Part shown: positions 1 through 9,753 of the stretch, piece by piece
How positions within the stretch are numbered: the stretch's first letter is position 1
Layout: each line of letters starts with the position of its first letter
NCBI RefSeq assembly: GCF_000819725.1
Contig: NZ_CDDH01000002.1
Span: 60,810 to 124,809, forward strand
DNA length: 64,000 nucleotides
Origin: Aeromonas australiensis
Lineage (GTDB): Bacteria > Pseudomonadota > Gammaproteobacteria > Enterobacterales > Aeromonadaceae
Direction: 5' to 3'
Notes under the pieces: model-generated
Database searches by the model: none
What the model saw: only the letters and a program-made list of their open reading frames with translations
What the model was told of the DNA's origin: nothing
Translations under genes and position numbers: made by a program

Positions 1-703
<703 letters not shown>

Positions 704-2614
704 CTAGATAATGGCGAGGTTGCCCTTCTCTTCGAGCCATTCGCGGCGATCGCTCGCCCGCTTCTTGGCCAGCAGCATGTCCATCAGTTGCAGGGTCTCG
801 TCAGCCGCATCCCCTTCACTCTCCCCTGCCGGATCCATGGTGAGCTGCACCAGACGGCGGGTGTTGGGATCCATGGTGGTTTCCCGCAGCTGTTTCGGGT
901 TCATTTCGCCCAAGCCCTTGAATCGGGTCACCATCACCTTGCCCTTTTTCTTCTCGGCTTCGACCCGCTGCAGCACGCCGTTCTTCTCGTCCTCGTCGAG
1001 GGCGTAGTAGACCTCTTTACCGATATCGATCCGGTAAAGCGGCGGCATGGCGACATAGACGTGGCCCTTCTCCACCAGGGTGCGGAAGTGCTTCACGAAC
1101 AGGGCACAGAGCAGAGTGGCGATATGCAGACCGTCCGAATCCGCATCCGCGAGGATACACACCTTGCCGTAGCGCAGGCCGCTGAGGTCGTTGGAGTCGG
1201 GGTCGAGCCCGATGGCCACGGAAATATCGTGCACCTCCTGCGAGGCGAGTATCTGACCGGCCTCCACCTCCCAGGTGTTCAGGATCTTGCCGCGCAGCGG
1301 CATGATGGCCTGAAACTCGCGATCCCGCGCCTGCTTGGCACTGCCGCCCGCAGAGTCACCCTCCACCAGGAACAGCTCACCCTGCATGGGGTCGGCGCAA
1401 CCACAGTCGGTCAGCTTGCCGGGCAGCGCCGGGCCCTGGGTAATCTTCTTGCGCACCACCGTCTTGGCGGCGCGCATCCGGCGCTGGGCGCTGGAGATGC
1501 AGATCTCGGCGATCTGCTCCGCCAGCTCGGTGTTGCTATTCAGATAGAGGCTGAAGGCATCCTTCACCACGCCGGAGACAAAGGCCGAGCTCTGGCGCGA
1601 TGACAGCCGCTCCTTGGTCTGACCGGCGAACTGGGGATCCTGCATCTTGATGGAGAGGATGTAAGCGCAGCGATCCCAGATATCTTCCGGAGTCAGCTTG
1701 ACCCCGCGCGGCAGCAGGTTGCGGAACTCGCAGAACTCGCGCATGGCGTCGAGCAGACCCTGACGCAGACCATTGACGTGAGTACCGCCCTGAGCGGTGG
1801 GAATGAGGTTCACATAGGATTCGGCGAGGCATTCGCCCCCTTCCGGCAACCAGCAGAGGGCCCAGTCCACCGCCGACTGTTCGGAGCTGAACGAGCCGAT
1901 AAAGGGCTGCTCCGGCAGGCAGGTGAACTGCTTGACCGCATCGACCAGATAATCCTTGAGGCCATCTTCGTAGCACCACTCCAGCTTGATGCCGGTGTTC
2001 TTGTCGAGGAACTTGATGGTGAGGCCGGGGCAGAGTACCGCCTTGGCTTTGAGCAGGTGCTCCAGCTTGGTGACCGAGAATTTGGGCGAATCGAAGTAGC
2101 TCGCCTGCGGCCAGAAGCGCACCCGGGTGCCGGTGTTGCGACGACCGCAGGTACCGGTGATGGTCAGCTCCTGCACCTTGTCGCCACGCTCGAAGGCGAT
2201 GTCATAGACCTGGCCGTCGCGGCGCACCGTCACCTCAACCCGATCGGAGAGGGCGTTCACCACCGAAATACCCACCCCGTGCAGACCGCCGGAGAACTGG
2301 TAGTTCTTGTTGGAGAACTTGCCGCCCGCGTGCAGTTTGCAGAGGATCAGCTCCACCCCGCTGACTCCCTCTTCCGGGTGGATATCGACCGGCATGCCAC
2401 GGCCGTCGTCGATCACCTCGAGAGATTGATCCTCGTGCAGGATCACCTCCAGATTGCGGGCGTGACCTGCCAGCGCTTCATCGACGCTGTTGTCGATGAC
2501 CTCCTGGCCGAGGTGGTTGGGCCGGGTGGTGTCGGTATACATGCCGGGGCGGCGACGCACCGGCTCAAGGCCATTGAGGACCTCAATGGCATCCGCATTG
2601 TATTGAGTAGACAT
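704..2614 (-). CDS. parE: DNA topoisomerase IV subunit B
   Basis: This is the 636-residue ATPase subunit of topoisomerase IV, close to the E. coli length of 630. The N-terminal GHKL ATPase carries the Asn-containing EVIDNSVDEA motif, the DDGRGMPVDIH motif and a GGLHGVGISVVNALS lid. The C-terminal TOPRIM region shows LVEGDSAGG, PLRGKILN and ADADSDGLHI, which bind metal and interact with ParC-bound DNA. I chose the ATG at 2614 (MSTQYNADAIEVLNGLEP), which matches the start of the family. An in-frame codon 60 nt upstream would add a non-conserved leader. The gene follows yqiA after 132 bp, as in the enteric nudF-yqiB-cpdA-yqiA-parE cluster. Confidence 0.97.
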   Translation of the reverse strand: MSTQYNADAIEVLNGLEPVRRRPGMYTDTTRPNHLGQEVIDNSVDEALAGHARNLEVILHEDQSLEVIDDGRGMPVDIHPEEGVSGVELILCKLHAGGKFSNKNYQFSGGLHGVGISVVNALSDRVEVTVRRDGQVYDIAFERGDKVQELTITGTCGRRNTGTRVRFWPQASYFDSPKFSVTKLEHLLKAKAVLCPGLTIKFLDKNTGIKLEWCYEDGLKDYLVDAVKQFTCLPEQPFIGSFSSEQSAVDWALCWLPEGGECLAESYVNLIPTAQGGTHVNGLRQGLLDAMREFCEFRNLLPRGVKLTPEDIWDRCAYILSIKMQDPQFAGQTKERLSSRQSSAFVSGVVKDAFSLYLNSNTELAEQIAEICISSAQRRMRAAKTVVRKKITQGPALPGKLTDCGCADPMQGELFLVEGDSAGGSAKQARDREFQAIMPLRGKILNTWEVEAGQILASQEVHDISVAIGLDPDSNDLSGLRYGKVCILADADSDGLHIATLLCALFVKHFRTLVEKGHVYVAMPPLYRIDIGKEVYYALDEDEKNGVLQRVEAEKKKGKVMVTRFKGLGEMNPKQLRETTMDPNTRRLVQLTMDPAGESEGDAADETLQLMDMLLAKKRASDRREWLEEKGNLAII

Positions 2615-2746
2615 GGAGGGCCTTGCGAATTGACGTTTGGAGGGAATCTTAACTGCTAGGCGGGGGTAGAACAAACTCCCCGCACCGAAAGCTTGATCTG
2701 GAGAAGAACAAGCAGGGCGAGACCGCCCTTATTGACTCAAACCTGA

Positions 2747-3334
2747 CTATAACCCGAGGAAACGGATGATCTGGGCGGGATAGCGTTCGAACGCCACAAA
2801 GGCGTGGTTGCCGCCACACTCCAGCGAGAGGCGGGCAAAGCGGTATTCATCCAGCGCCTTGCGATAATCGAGCACCTCATCCCCCTGCTGTTGCAGGATC
2901 CAGAGTCGCTCCGGCGCCGTCACCGGTACCGCCAGTGCCCGCAGCTCGTCCATATGTTCAGGCAGCAGTTGGTACTGCTCCCCGGTATAGGGATTGGTCT
3001 GGGGGCCGAGGTAGTCACAGAGCAGCTCGTGCGGGCGCACCGCCGGATTGATCAGCGCAGCGCGGCAGCCGTACTGCTCGCTGACCCGGGTCGCCATAAA
3101 GCCGCCGAGGGAGCTGCCCACGGCGCCGAGCTTGAATTCACTACCATAACGATGCGGCAGATCGGCAATGGTCTGCTCGATAGCCGCCCAGGCCGCCGCT
3201 GGCGTATTGGGCTGGGCCGGAATGATCACCTCGATGTCGGGCCGATTGGCCGCCACCCAGGCAGCCATCTGCTGCGCCTTGGCGGAGCCCGGTGAGGAGT
3301 TGAAACCGTGCAGATAAAGGAGAACAGACTTCAT
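2747..3334 (-). CDS. yqiA: YqiA-type alpha/beta-hydrolase esterase
   Basis: This is a 195-residue single-domain alpha/beta hydrolase of the YqiA family, whose E. coli member hydrolyses short acyl-CoA and p-nitrophenyl esters. The fold starts with MKSVLLYLHGFNSSPGS (oxyanion-hole HGF). The nucleophile elbow is GSSLGGFMA. The acid is probably in QQQGDEVLDY and the histidine in GGNHAFV near the C-terminus. A GAGGAG ribosome site overlaps the cpdA stop, and the two genes are 12 nt apart, so they are almost certainly co-translated. The physiological substrate is unknown. Confidence 0.9.
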   Translation of the reverse strand: MKSVLLYLHGFNSSPGSAKAQQMAAWVAANRPDIEVIIPAQPNTPAAAWAAIEQTIADLPHRYGSEFKLGAVGSSLGGFMATRVSEQYGCRAALINPAVRPHELLCDYLGPQTNPYTGEQYQLLPEHMDELRALAVPVTAPERLWILQQQGDEVLDYRKALDEYRFARLSLECGGNHAFVAFERYPAQIIRFLGL

Positions 3335-3346
3335 GAAATGTTCTCC

Positions 3347-4171
3347 TCAATAACCGGTGGCGTTGGGGTCGGGCACAAACTGCCCCACCGGCAGGCGCCA
3401 CACCTCGCTGGCCACCCGCCCATCCGGATAGAGGGTGAGATAGCGCCAACCCGGGCCGGATTCGTCCAGCGCGAAACCATCGGATAGCGGTTTGAACTGA
3501 ATGCAAGTCGATGGGCTGGCAATCAGCCGCACCCCGCGGTGTACCTCGTCAAACTCCTGATGGACGTGACCAAACAGAATGGTCTTCTGCTGCGGATGGC
3601 GGGCCAGCACGGCGAACAGGTCATCGGCATTCTTGAGATTGTGCTGATCCAGCCAGGCACACCCCACCGGCACCGCCTGATGGTGCAGGGTGATAAGGGC
3701 GTGACGATCAGGATATTGGCGCAGGGCGCGGTCGAGGGCGGCCAGCTGGTGATCGCCCAGCATGCCGTGGGGTTTGCCGCGCACCTGGGTATCAAGCAGG
3801 ATCACTTGCCAGTGGTCGCCCACCAGCTGCTTGGCTTCGCTGATCCCGGCGGCATGAAGATATTCGGTCATCAGCGGGCTGTCATCGTGATTGCCGGGCA
3901 GCCAGTAGATGGGACGCCCCAGGGGCGCCACCATGGAGGCGAAACGCTGATAGGATTCCGGGCTGTGATCCTGCGACAGATCGCCGGTCGCCAGAATCAC
4001 CTCGTAGGGGTGTGCATTGGCCTGCACCTGTTCCAGCACGGCGGCAAGACTCTCGGCGGTGCGCACGGCCAGCAGCCGCCCCTCTTCACTGGCAAAGAGG
4101 TGGGTATCGGTAATTTGCAACAGGCGCACACTGCCGTCCTGCGCCTGGGGGAGCTCTGTTTCCAAAATCAC
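3347..4171 (-). CDS. cpdA: 3',5'-cyclic-AMP phosphodiesterase
   Basis: CpdA hydrolyses cAMP to AMP and lowers CRP-dependent signalling. It is a class III metallophosphoesterase. The metal-binding motifs are in order: LLQITDTHLF (DxH), ATGDLSQD (GD), LPGNHDD (GNHD), LITLHHQAVP and LFGHVHQEF (GHxH). I prefer the GTG at 4171, which gives 274 residues against 275 in E. coli. It lies 16 nt after the yqiB stop with an AAAAGAAG-like site. An ATG at 4219 would add 16 unconserved residues and overlap yqiB. It sits between yqiB and yqiA in the conserved operon. Confidence 0.92.
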   Translation of the reverse strand: MILETELPQAQDGSVRLLQITDTHLFASEEGRLLAVRTAESLAAVLEQVQANAHPYEVILATGDLSQDHSPESYQRFASMVAPLGRPIYWLPGNHDDSPLMTEYLHAAGISEAKQLVGDHWQVILLDTQVRGKPHGMLGDHQLAALDRALRQYPDRHALITLHHQAVPVGCAWLDQHNLKNADDLFAVLARHPQQKTILFGHVHQEFDEVHRGVRLIASPSTCIQFKPLSDGFALDESGPGWRYLTLYPDGRVASEVWRLPVGQFVPDPNATGY

Positions 4172-4187
4172 GCTTCTTTTTATTTGT

Positions 4188-4637
4188 TCAACTGGAGATA
4201 TTGATGGGGCTAGTACCATGCCTGAGACAAAATTTTAGCCATTCAGCCAGAAACAGATTTACCTGCTCCTTTTCGTCCCGCTGGTGCATCTTTTTATTGG
4301 GGTAATCATAACGTGGTTGCAGACGGGAAATCTGTTGCGCTGCACACACTTCCGCCATCCGCACATCATGATACAAACGAATCTCTATCTGAGCTTGTAA
4401 ATATTCGGGCAACTCGGGGTTGTGCTGGCTCAGGAGCACCTGACTGGTGAAGCGGCTCTCGCCACAAATGGTGAGCTGGAACTGCAGGTCGTTGCCGACT
4501 CGATAGCGGCGTTCGGCTCCGACTTCCCCCTCTGGCGGTAGCAGTTTCATCAGCGCCATGTAGTTGACCTCACAGGTTCGCTGCAGAGACATCAAATCCG
4601 GCACATAGCGTTTGGTCCGGGATTGAACTAATGGCAT
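4188..4637 (-). CDS. yqiB: DUF1249 family protein YqiB
   Basis: This is a 149-residue protein of the DUF1249/YqiB family, which has no known biochemical function. It is always found beside cpdA and nudF in enterics and vibrios. Its conserved core includes YVPDLMSLQRTCEVNY, RYRVGNDLQFQL and RYDYPNKKMHQRDEKEQ. The first nine residues (MPLVQSRTK) are unusual, because a second, diverged copy of the codons for RYVPDLMSLQRTCEVNY lies just upstream at about 4668-4735. The present start codon appears to be supplied by the sequence between the two copies. The gene is probably intact, with a replaced N-terminal tip. Confidence 0.85.
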   Translation of the reverse strand: MPLVQSRTKRYVPDLMSLQRTCEVNYMALMKLLPPEGEVGAERRYRVGNDLQFQLTICGESRFTSQVLLSQHNPELPEYLQAQIEIRLYHDVRMAEVCAAQQISRLQPRYDYPNKKMHQRDEKEQVNLFLAEWLKFCLRHGTSPINISS

Positions 4638-4667
4638 CGCAAAGCTCCATCAATCAACACCCGTGAG

Positions 4668-4745
4668 TAGTTGACCTCGCAGGTACGCTGCAAGGACATC
4701 AGATCAGGCACATAGCGCCTGCTCTGTTGCAAGGTCTGCGCCACC
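4668..4745 (-). pseudogene. Truncated duplicate of the yqiB 5' end
   Basis: Reading from nudF, this stretch encodes (M)AQTLQQSR followed by RYVPDLMSLQRTCEVNY, then runs into an unrelated tail and a stop. It repeats codons of the complete yqiB 107 bp away (4561-4620). Roughly seven of fifty positions differ, and the encoded residues are the same. It looks like what remains of an earlier yqiB start region whose body was replaced. The boundaries are approximate. Confidence 0.75.
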
Positions 4746-5387
4746 TCAGCGATCCGCCAGCCAGCGGGCGCGCAGCTCGCCGTGGTTGAGAGCCAGCCAC
4801 TGCAGGGCAATGACCGAGGCCGCATTGTCGATGCGCCCCTCTTTGAGCCAGGCGTAGGCCTGTTCGCGGCTCACCACGTGCACCCGGATATCTTCGCCCT
4901 CATCAGCCAGACCGTGCAGCCCCTCGGCCTTGCTGGCATCCACCTCGCCCACAAAGACCTCGATCCGCTCGGTGCTGCCGCCCGGGCTCACCAGATAGCT
5001 GATGGCATGCTCGCAGCGGGCCACCTCGATCCCGGCCTCTTCCACCGCTTCGCGACGCACCACCGCTTCGGCGGTTTCCCCTTCGTCAATGATGCCGGCC
5101 ACCAGCTCCAGCAGCCAGGGGGTCGGGCTGGTCTCCATGGCGCCGATACGGAACTGCTCCACCAGCACTATCTGGTCGCGCACCGGATCATAGGGAAGCA
5201 GCGCGGCAGCATGGCCCCGCTCGAACAGCTCGCGCACGATGGGCTGATTCCAGCCGCCGGCAAATAACCGATGCTGCAGACGATAGACATTCACCTTGAA
5301 GAAGCCGTTATATCCAGCTGATTTTTCAATGATTTTCACATCATCGGCGGCGTAATGCCGATCTTGCGGCAAGGGTTGCTGCGACAT
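4746..5387 (-). CDS. nudF: ADP-ribose diphosphatase (Nudix)
   Basis: NudF cleaves ADP-ribose to AMP and ribose 5-phosphate and acts as a housecleaning enzyme. The 213-residue protein carries the Nudix box as GIIDEGETAEAV followed by REAVEEAGI, matching GX5EX7REUXEEXGU. The upstream LFERGHAAALLPYDPVRDQIVLVEQFR region is typical of the ADP-ribose subfamily. The start ATG has a GGGAG site. It is the first gene of the minus-strand operon that continues with yqiB, cpdA, yqiA and parE, and it is divergent from tolC. The operon promoter should lie in the 304-bp gap before tolC. Confidence 0.94.
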   Translation of the reverse strand: MSQQPLPQDRHYAADDVKIIEKSAGYNGFFKVNVYRLQHRLFAGGWNQPIVRELFERGHAAALLPYDPVRDQIVLVEQFRIGAMETSPTPWLLELVAGIIDEGETAEAVVRREAVEEAGIEVARCEHAISYLVSPGGSTERIEVFVGEVDASKAEGLHGLADEGEDIRVHVVSREQAYAWLKEGRIDNAASVIALQWLALNHGELRARWLADR

Positions 5388-5691
5388 CCGGGGCTCCCGT
5401 CAGCTTGACTTGTATCAGTTTGACCATAAAATCCGAGGAACATGAATGAACGTTCATTCACTCGGCGTGCCATGGTAATGAGGGGTGGATTTTAGCAGCC
5501 ACAGACCATTTGGCTAGGCGCGCGGGGAGAAAACTGCCTCCGGTTCTTGACGTTCCCGTCACCGGACCTGAGACTCTTAGCATTAAATTTTGCTTATAGT
5601 AGAGTGATTAAGCTGCAATCAAGCTTGGTCGGTGACAATATTTGCCTCTCCAGCAACCAGTTTGGGTTACTACATAAGGTTAAAACGATCT
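5388..5691. other. nudF-tolC divergent intergenic region
   Basis: This 304-bp gap must carry the leftward nudF-operon promoter and the rightward tolC promoter. It contains a perfect 18-bp palindrome at 5443-5460. There is a possible tolC -10 box, TATAGT, at 5595-5600, but no good -35 box is correctly spaced. An AAGGT near 5677 may act as the tolC ribosome site. Confidence 0.5.
5443..5460. promoter_or_regulatory. Perfect 18-bp palindrome, candidate TetR/AcrR-family operator
   Basis: The sequence TGAATGAACGTTCATTCA is its own reverse complement. Palindromes of this size and style are typical operators for TetR-family repressors that control efflux genes. It lies 57 bp upstream of the nudF start and 232 bp upstream of tolC, so it probably controls nudF, or both promoters. 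No regulator gene is adjacent. The repressor identity is not known. Confidence 0.5.
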
Positions 5692-7011
5692 ATGAAAAGA
5701 ACACTTTTGTCAGTCATGGTGTTGCTGGGCGTCAGTGCCGGTGCCCATGCCGAAAACCTGCTCGACATCTACCAGCAAGCCCAGATCAAAGACCCGCAGT
5801 TGCTGCAGTCCAAAGCCGTTCGCGATAAAGCCTTCGAGCAGATCAATGAATCCCGTGCAGCCCTGCTGCCCCAGATCAATCTGGGTGCTGACCTGAAGTA
5901 CCTGCAAAACAAAAACGATACCCAGACCAACAACAGAGCCTCCGGTTCACTTTCACTGGATCAATCCATCTATCGTCGCAGTAACTGGATCAATCTGGAT
6001 ATCTCCGAGAAGAGTGCGACCCAGAATGACGTAGCCTACAACCTCGAGATCCAGAACCTGATGCTGCGCACTGCCCAGGCCTATTTCAACGTACTCAAGG
6101 CGATGGATACCCTGGAGTTCGTCCGTGCCAACAAGGTTGCGGTAGAGCGTCAGTTGGAGCAAACCCAGCAGCGTTTTGAAGTGGGCCTGACCGCCATCAC
6201 CGACGTTCATGAAGCAGAAGCCTCCCGCGACCAGGCGCTGGCTGACGAGATCAATGCCGAAAACGCGCTGGACAACAGCTACGAAACCCTGCGTGAGCTG
6301 ACCGGTATCGATCATCGCAATCTGGACGTGCTCAACACCGATCGTTTCAGCCCGCAGAAGACCGCTTTCGGCTCCGACAAGTGGCTCGAGCTGGCGCTGG
6401 ACAAAAACCTGCAACTGCACAGTGCCCGCATTGCCAAGGACATCGCCAAGGAGCAGATCGATCTGGCCAAGACCGGTCATGAGCCGACCCTGGATCTGGG
6501 TGCCGGTCTTCAAGCCAGCAATACCGATTACAAACTGGATAGCATGCCGGGCGGCAATGACAATCAGGCCAATATCGGTCTGACCTTCAAGCTGCCTATC
6601 TACAGCGGTGGCGCCACCAGCTCCAAGGTGAAGCAGGCCCAGTACAACTATGTGGCCGCCAGCGAGCTGCTGGAGAAGAACTTCCGCTCGGTGCAGAGCA
6701 CTGTTCGCTCCTCCTACAACAATGTGAACGCCAGCATCGGCTCGGTGCGCGCCTACAGCCAGTCCGTGGTCTCCGCCGACAGCGCCCTGAAGGCGACCGA
6801 AGCCGGTTACGAAGTGGGTACCCGCACCATAGTCGACGTACTGGACTCAACCAAAAAGCTGTATAGCGCCAAGCAGAAACTCTCCGAAGCCCGTTACAAC
6901 TACATCCTCAATATCCTGAGCCTGAAGCAGGCTGCCGGCGTGCTGGAAGCGCAGGATCTGGTGGAAGTAAACCAGGGTCTGATGCCTGCCAGCGCCAAGC
7001 CCAAGGCCTGA
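5692..7011 (+). CDS. tolC: Outer-membrane channel TolC
   Basis: TolC forms the trimeric outer-membrane exit duct for RND efflux pumps and type I secretion. The 439-residue precursor begins MKRTLLSVMVLLGVSAGAHA and should be cleaved before ENLLDIYQQAQ. Two homologous halves of the outer-membrane-factor fold follow: the first around residues 25-210, and the second around 230-425 with GLTFKLPIYSGGATSSKVKQA and GYEVGTRTIVDVLDSTKKLY. I chose the ATG at 5692. Longer in-frame starts would bury the signal peptide. A strong terminator follows directly. The gene is monocistronic and divergent from nudF, as in E. coli. Confidence 0.95.
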   Translation: MKRTLLSVMVLLGVSAGAHAENLLDIYQQAQIKDPQLLQSKAVRDKAFEQINESRAALLPQINLGADLKYLQNKNDTQTNNRASGSLSLDQSIYRRSNWINLDISEKSATQNDVAYNLEIQNLMLRTAQAYFNVLKAMDTLEFVRANKVAVERQLEQTQQRFEVGLTAITDVHEAEASRDQALADEINAENALDNSYETLRELTGIDHRNLDVLNTDRFSPQKTAFGSDKWLELALDKNLQLHSARIAKDIAKEQIDLAKTGHEPTLDLGAGLQASNTDYKLDSMPGGNDNQANIGLTFKLPIYSGGATSSKVKQAQYNYVAASELLEKNFRSVQSTVRSSYNNVNASIGSVRAYSQSVVSADSALKATEAGYEVGTRTIVDVLDSTKKLYSAKQKLSEARYNYILNILSLKQAAGVLEAQDLVEVNQGLMPASAKPKA

Positions 7012-7029
7012 TAGCCGTTATCGGACATG

Positions 7030-7057
7030 AAAAAGGCGACCGCAAGGTCGCCTTTTT
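7030..7057. terminator. Bidirectional terminator between tolC and hldE
   Basis: The stem AAAAAGGCGACC/GGTCGCCTTTTT closes on GCAA. A-rich and T-rich flanks on both strands let it serve tolC (plus) and hldE (minus), which converge here. Confidence 0.9.
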
Positions 7058-7127
7058 GTTATCCGAATTTCTGCCGGCTTGCTACAACCGATAGTGAGCC
7101 CCGCCAGCTTGCGGGGCCAGCGGCGCG

Positions 7128-8555
7128 TTAGCCGCGCTCGCGGATCGTCTTGATGATGTCGGTAGTGGAGCAGCCATCCTCGAAGTTGAGGACGCGCACT
7201 TCACCGCCGTTGGCGGTCACCTCGGCGTAACCGGCAATCTCTTCCGGCTTGTAGTCGCCGCCCTTGACCAAGAGGTCTGGCAGGATCTCGGCAATCAGGC
7301 GCTGCGGGGTATCTTCACCGAACGGCACCACCCAATCCACCGCGCCCAGCGCAGCCAGCACTGCCATACGACGCTCGGTCGGGTTGACCGGACGACCCGG
7401 CCCTTTCAGGCGACGGACCGACTCGTCGGTGTTGACCGCCACGATCAGGCGATCCCCCAGCTTGCCGGCGTTGGCCAGATAGGAGACGTGACCGGCGTGC
7501 AGGATGTCGAAGCAGCCATTGGTCATCACCACCTTCTCGCCGCGCAGACGGGCGGCACGAACCGCCACTTTCAGCTGGGCTTCGGACATGACGCCAAAGC
7601 CGGTCTCCTGCTCGGTGTAGAGGGCGTTGGCCAGCTCGACCGGGCTGACGGTAGAGGTACCGAGCTTGCCGACCACGATACCGGCGGCGGTATTGGCCAG
7701 CGCACAGGCTTCGTCCAGGCTCTTGCCGGCAGCCAGCGAGGTGGCCAGGGTGGAGATCACGGTATCACCGGCACCGGTCACATCATAAACCTCGTGGGCC
7801 TGAGCCGGCAGATGCAGCTCTGGCTGACCTTCGCGGATCAGGGTCATGCCGTTCTCGGAACGGGTCACCAGCAGGGCATCCAGCTCGAAGCGCTTGACCA
7901 GATCCAGCCCCTTGGCGACCAGCTCCTCTTCGCTCTTCACCTTGCCCACCACGGCCTCGAACTCGGACATATTGGGAGTCAGCAGGGTGGCGCCGCGGTA
8001 CTTCTCGAAGTCGGTCCCCTTGGGATCGACCAGCACCGGAATGCCAGCAGCACGGGCGCGCTGGATCATGCCGGGCACGTCGTTGAGCGCCCCCTTGCCG
8101 TAGTCGGAGAGGATCATCACGTCGCTATTCGGCAGCGCCTGCTCCACCTTGCTCATCAGCAGGGTGGCATCGACGGAGTGGAAGGGCTCTTCAAAGTCCA
8201 GACGCAGCAGCTGCTGGTTGCGGGACAGCACCCGCAGCTTGGTGATAGTCGGGAAGTCGGCCAGACGAACGAAATCACAGGCCACCTTGACGCCAGCCAT
8301 CTGACCGGCCAGGGCATCGGCAGCCTCGTCCTGACCGGTCAGGCCCAGCAGCACGGCATGGGCGCCGAGGGCAGCGGAGTTGAGGGCCACGTTGGCCGCG
8401 CCACCGGGGCGCTCCTCAATATGTTCAACCTTGACCACGGGCACCGGTGCCTCAGGGGAGATCCGGCCGGTGGGGCCATGCCAATAACGGTCCAACATGA
8501 CATCGCCAACGACCAGAACGCGGGCTTTTTCAAACTCGGGCAGGGTGATCTTCAT
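7128..8555 (-). CDS. hldE: Bifunctional heptose-7-phosphate kinase / heptose-1-phosphate adenylyltransferase
   Basis: HldE carries out two steps in making ADP-heptose for the LPS inner core. The 475-residue protein has an N-terminal PfkB-type kinase domain (about 1-318) with [12 protein letters not shown] and the [15 protein letters not shown] anion hole. A C-terminal nucleotidyltransferase (about 340-475) contains the [15 protein letters not shown]xGH motif. The length equals the family norm of about 475. It is a single gene, convergent with tolC and divergent from lpxL, which also serves LPS assembly. Confidence 0.97.
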   Translation of the reverse strand: MKITLPEFEKARVLVVGDVMLDRYWHGPTGRISPEAPVPVVKVEHIEERPGGAANVALNSAALGAHAVLLGLTGQDEAADALAGQMAGVKVACDFVRLADFPTITKLRVLSRNQQLLRLDFEEPFHSVDATLLMSKVEQALPNSDVMILSDYGKGALNDVPGMIQRARAAGIPVLVDPKGTDFEKYRGATLLTPNMSEFEAVVGKVKSEEELVAKGLDLVKRFELDALLVTRSENGMTLIREGQPELHLPAQAHEVYDVTGAGDTVISTLATSLAAGKSLDEACALANTAAGIVVGKLGTSTVSPVELANALYTEQETGFGVMSEAQLKVAVRAARLRGEKVVMTNGCFDILHAGHVSYLANAGKLGDRLIVAVNTDESVRRLKGPGRPVNPTERRMAVLAALGAVDWVVPFGEDTPQRLIAEILPDLLVKGGDYKPEEIAGYAEVTANGGEVRVLNFEDGCSTTDIIKTIRERG

Positions 8556-8759
8556 CTGTATCGACTCTCAAAACCTGAAAAATCAGCGGGCGATTTTATC
8601 ACACTCTTTTATCCGGTGTAGAAAAAGCCGACCGCCGTTACCGCCGCTGCCACGCTAATCGGACGCGGGACACCCCTCTGACCAGCACATCGCCATTCGC
8701 CCCGCCCCCCCCTTTTCGGCTAGAATCCCCCGATTGTGTTTGCGAACAAGAGATTAGCC

Positions 8760-9683
8760 ATGGCCCACGACAACGCTCCCCGCCTCGAGCCCCGCCTGTT
8801 TCATCCCCGTTACTGGGCCAGCTGGTTCGGCCTCGGCCTGCTCTGGCTGCTGACCCTGCTGCCGTGGCACAGCCAGATGTGGCTGGGCCGCCTGCTCGGT
8901 CGTCTCGCCGCCAGGATATTGAAGTCCCGGGTCAAGATTGCCCGTCGCAATCTGGAGCTGGCGATGCCCGAGCTGACCCGGGATGAGCGGGAGAAACTGC
9001 TTAAGGCAAACTTCGAGAGCGTGGGCTGCGCCGTGTTCGAGGTGGGGATCGCCTGGTTCTGGCCAGACTGGAGGATGCGCAACCTGATGAAGGTGGAAGG
9101 GGAAGAGCACGTTATCGCCGCCATGGAAAAAGGTCAGGGCATGCTGCTGCTCTCCTGCCACTTCCTGACGCTGGAACTCAACGCCCGCTGTTTCGGGCTG
9201 GTGCGCCCCGGGGTAGGCGTCTATCGCCCCAACACCAACCCGGTGCTGGAGTATGCCCAGTACCACGGCCGCTGCGCCTCCAACAAATATCTGGTGGACC
9301 GGATGGATGTGAAGGGGATGATCAAGGCGCTGCGCAACGGCGACGCACTCTGGTACGCGCCGGATCACGACTACGGCTCCCACGCCAGCGTGTTCGTGCC
9401 CTACTTCGCAGTGGAGCAGGCCGCCACCATCACCGGCACCGCCACCCTGGCACGGGTGAAAAACACCGTTACCCTGCCCTGCTACAACCTCCGCACCCGC
9501 GAGGGTTACACCCTGCATATCGGGGCCCCCCTCGCCGACTACCCGAGCGGGGATGACATGGTCGATGCCGCTCGCGCCAACCGCGAGATTGAAGCCGCCG
9601 TGCGCAAGGCGCCGGAGCAGTACATGTGGCTCCATCGCCGCTTCAAGACCCGCCCCTCCCCCGAGGATCCAAGTTATTATTGA
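8760..9683 (+). CDS. lpxL: Lipid A lauroyl acyltransferase (LpxL/HtrB family)
   Basis: This inner-membrane enzyme adds a secondary acyl chain to Kdo2-lipid IVA. The 307-residue protein matches LpxL along its length. An N-terminal hydrophobic anchor (WFGLGLLWLLTLLPW) is followed by the catalytic HFLTLELNARCFG (HX4E), then GVYRPNTNPVLE, WYAPDHDYG and the C-terminal APEQYMWLHRRFKTRP signature. The start is the ATG at 8760 (MAHDNAPRL). An upstream in-frame ATG at 8736 would add eight unconserved residues. The acyl-chain specificity (C12 or C14) cannot be read from sequence alone. Confidence 0.93.
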   Translation: MAHDNAPRLEPRLFHPRYWASWFGLGLLWLLTLLPWHSQMWLGRLLGRLAARILKSRVKIARRNLELAMPELTRDEREKLLKANFESVGCAVFEVGIAWFWPDWRMRNLMKVEGEEHVIAAMEKGQGMLLLSCHFLTLELNARCFGLVRPGVGVYRPNTNPVLEYAQYHGRCASNKYLVDRMDVKGMIKALRNGDALWYAPDHDYGSHASVFVPYFAVEQAATITGTATLARVKNTVTLPCYNLRTREGYTLHIGAPLADYPSGDDMVDAARANREIEAAVRKAPEQYMWLHRRFKTRPSPEDPSYY

Positions 9684-9753
9684 GTCACCCGCCCAGACAC
9701 CGCAGTGATGCGCTGTCTGGCTATCTATCCTCTCACTGAGCAAGGAGCCAGCC

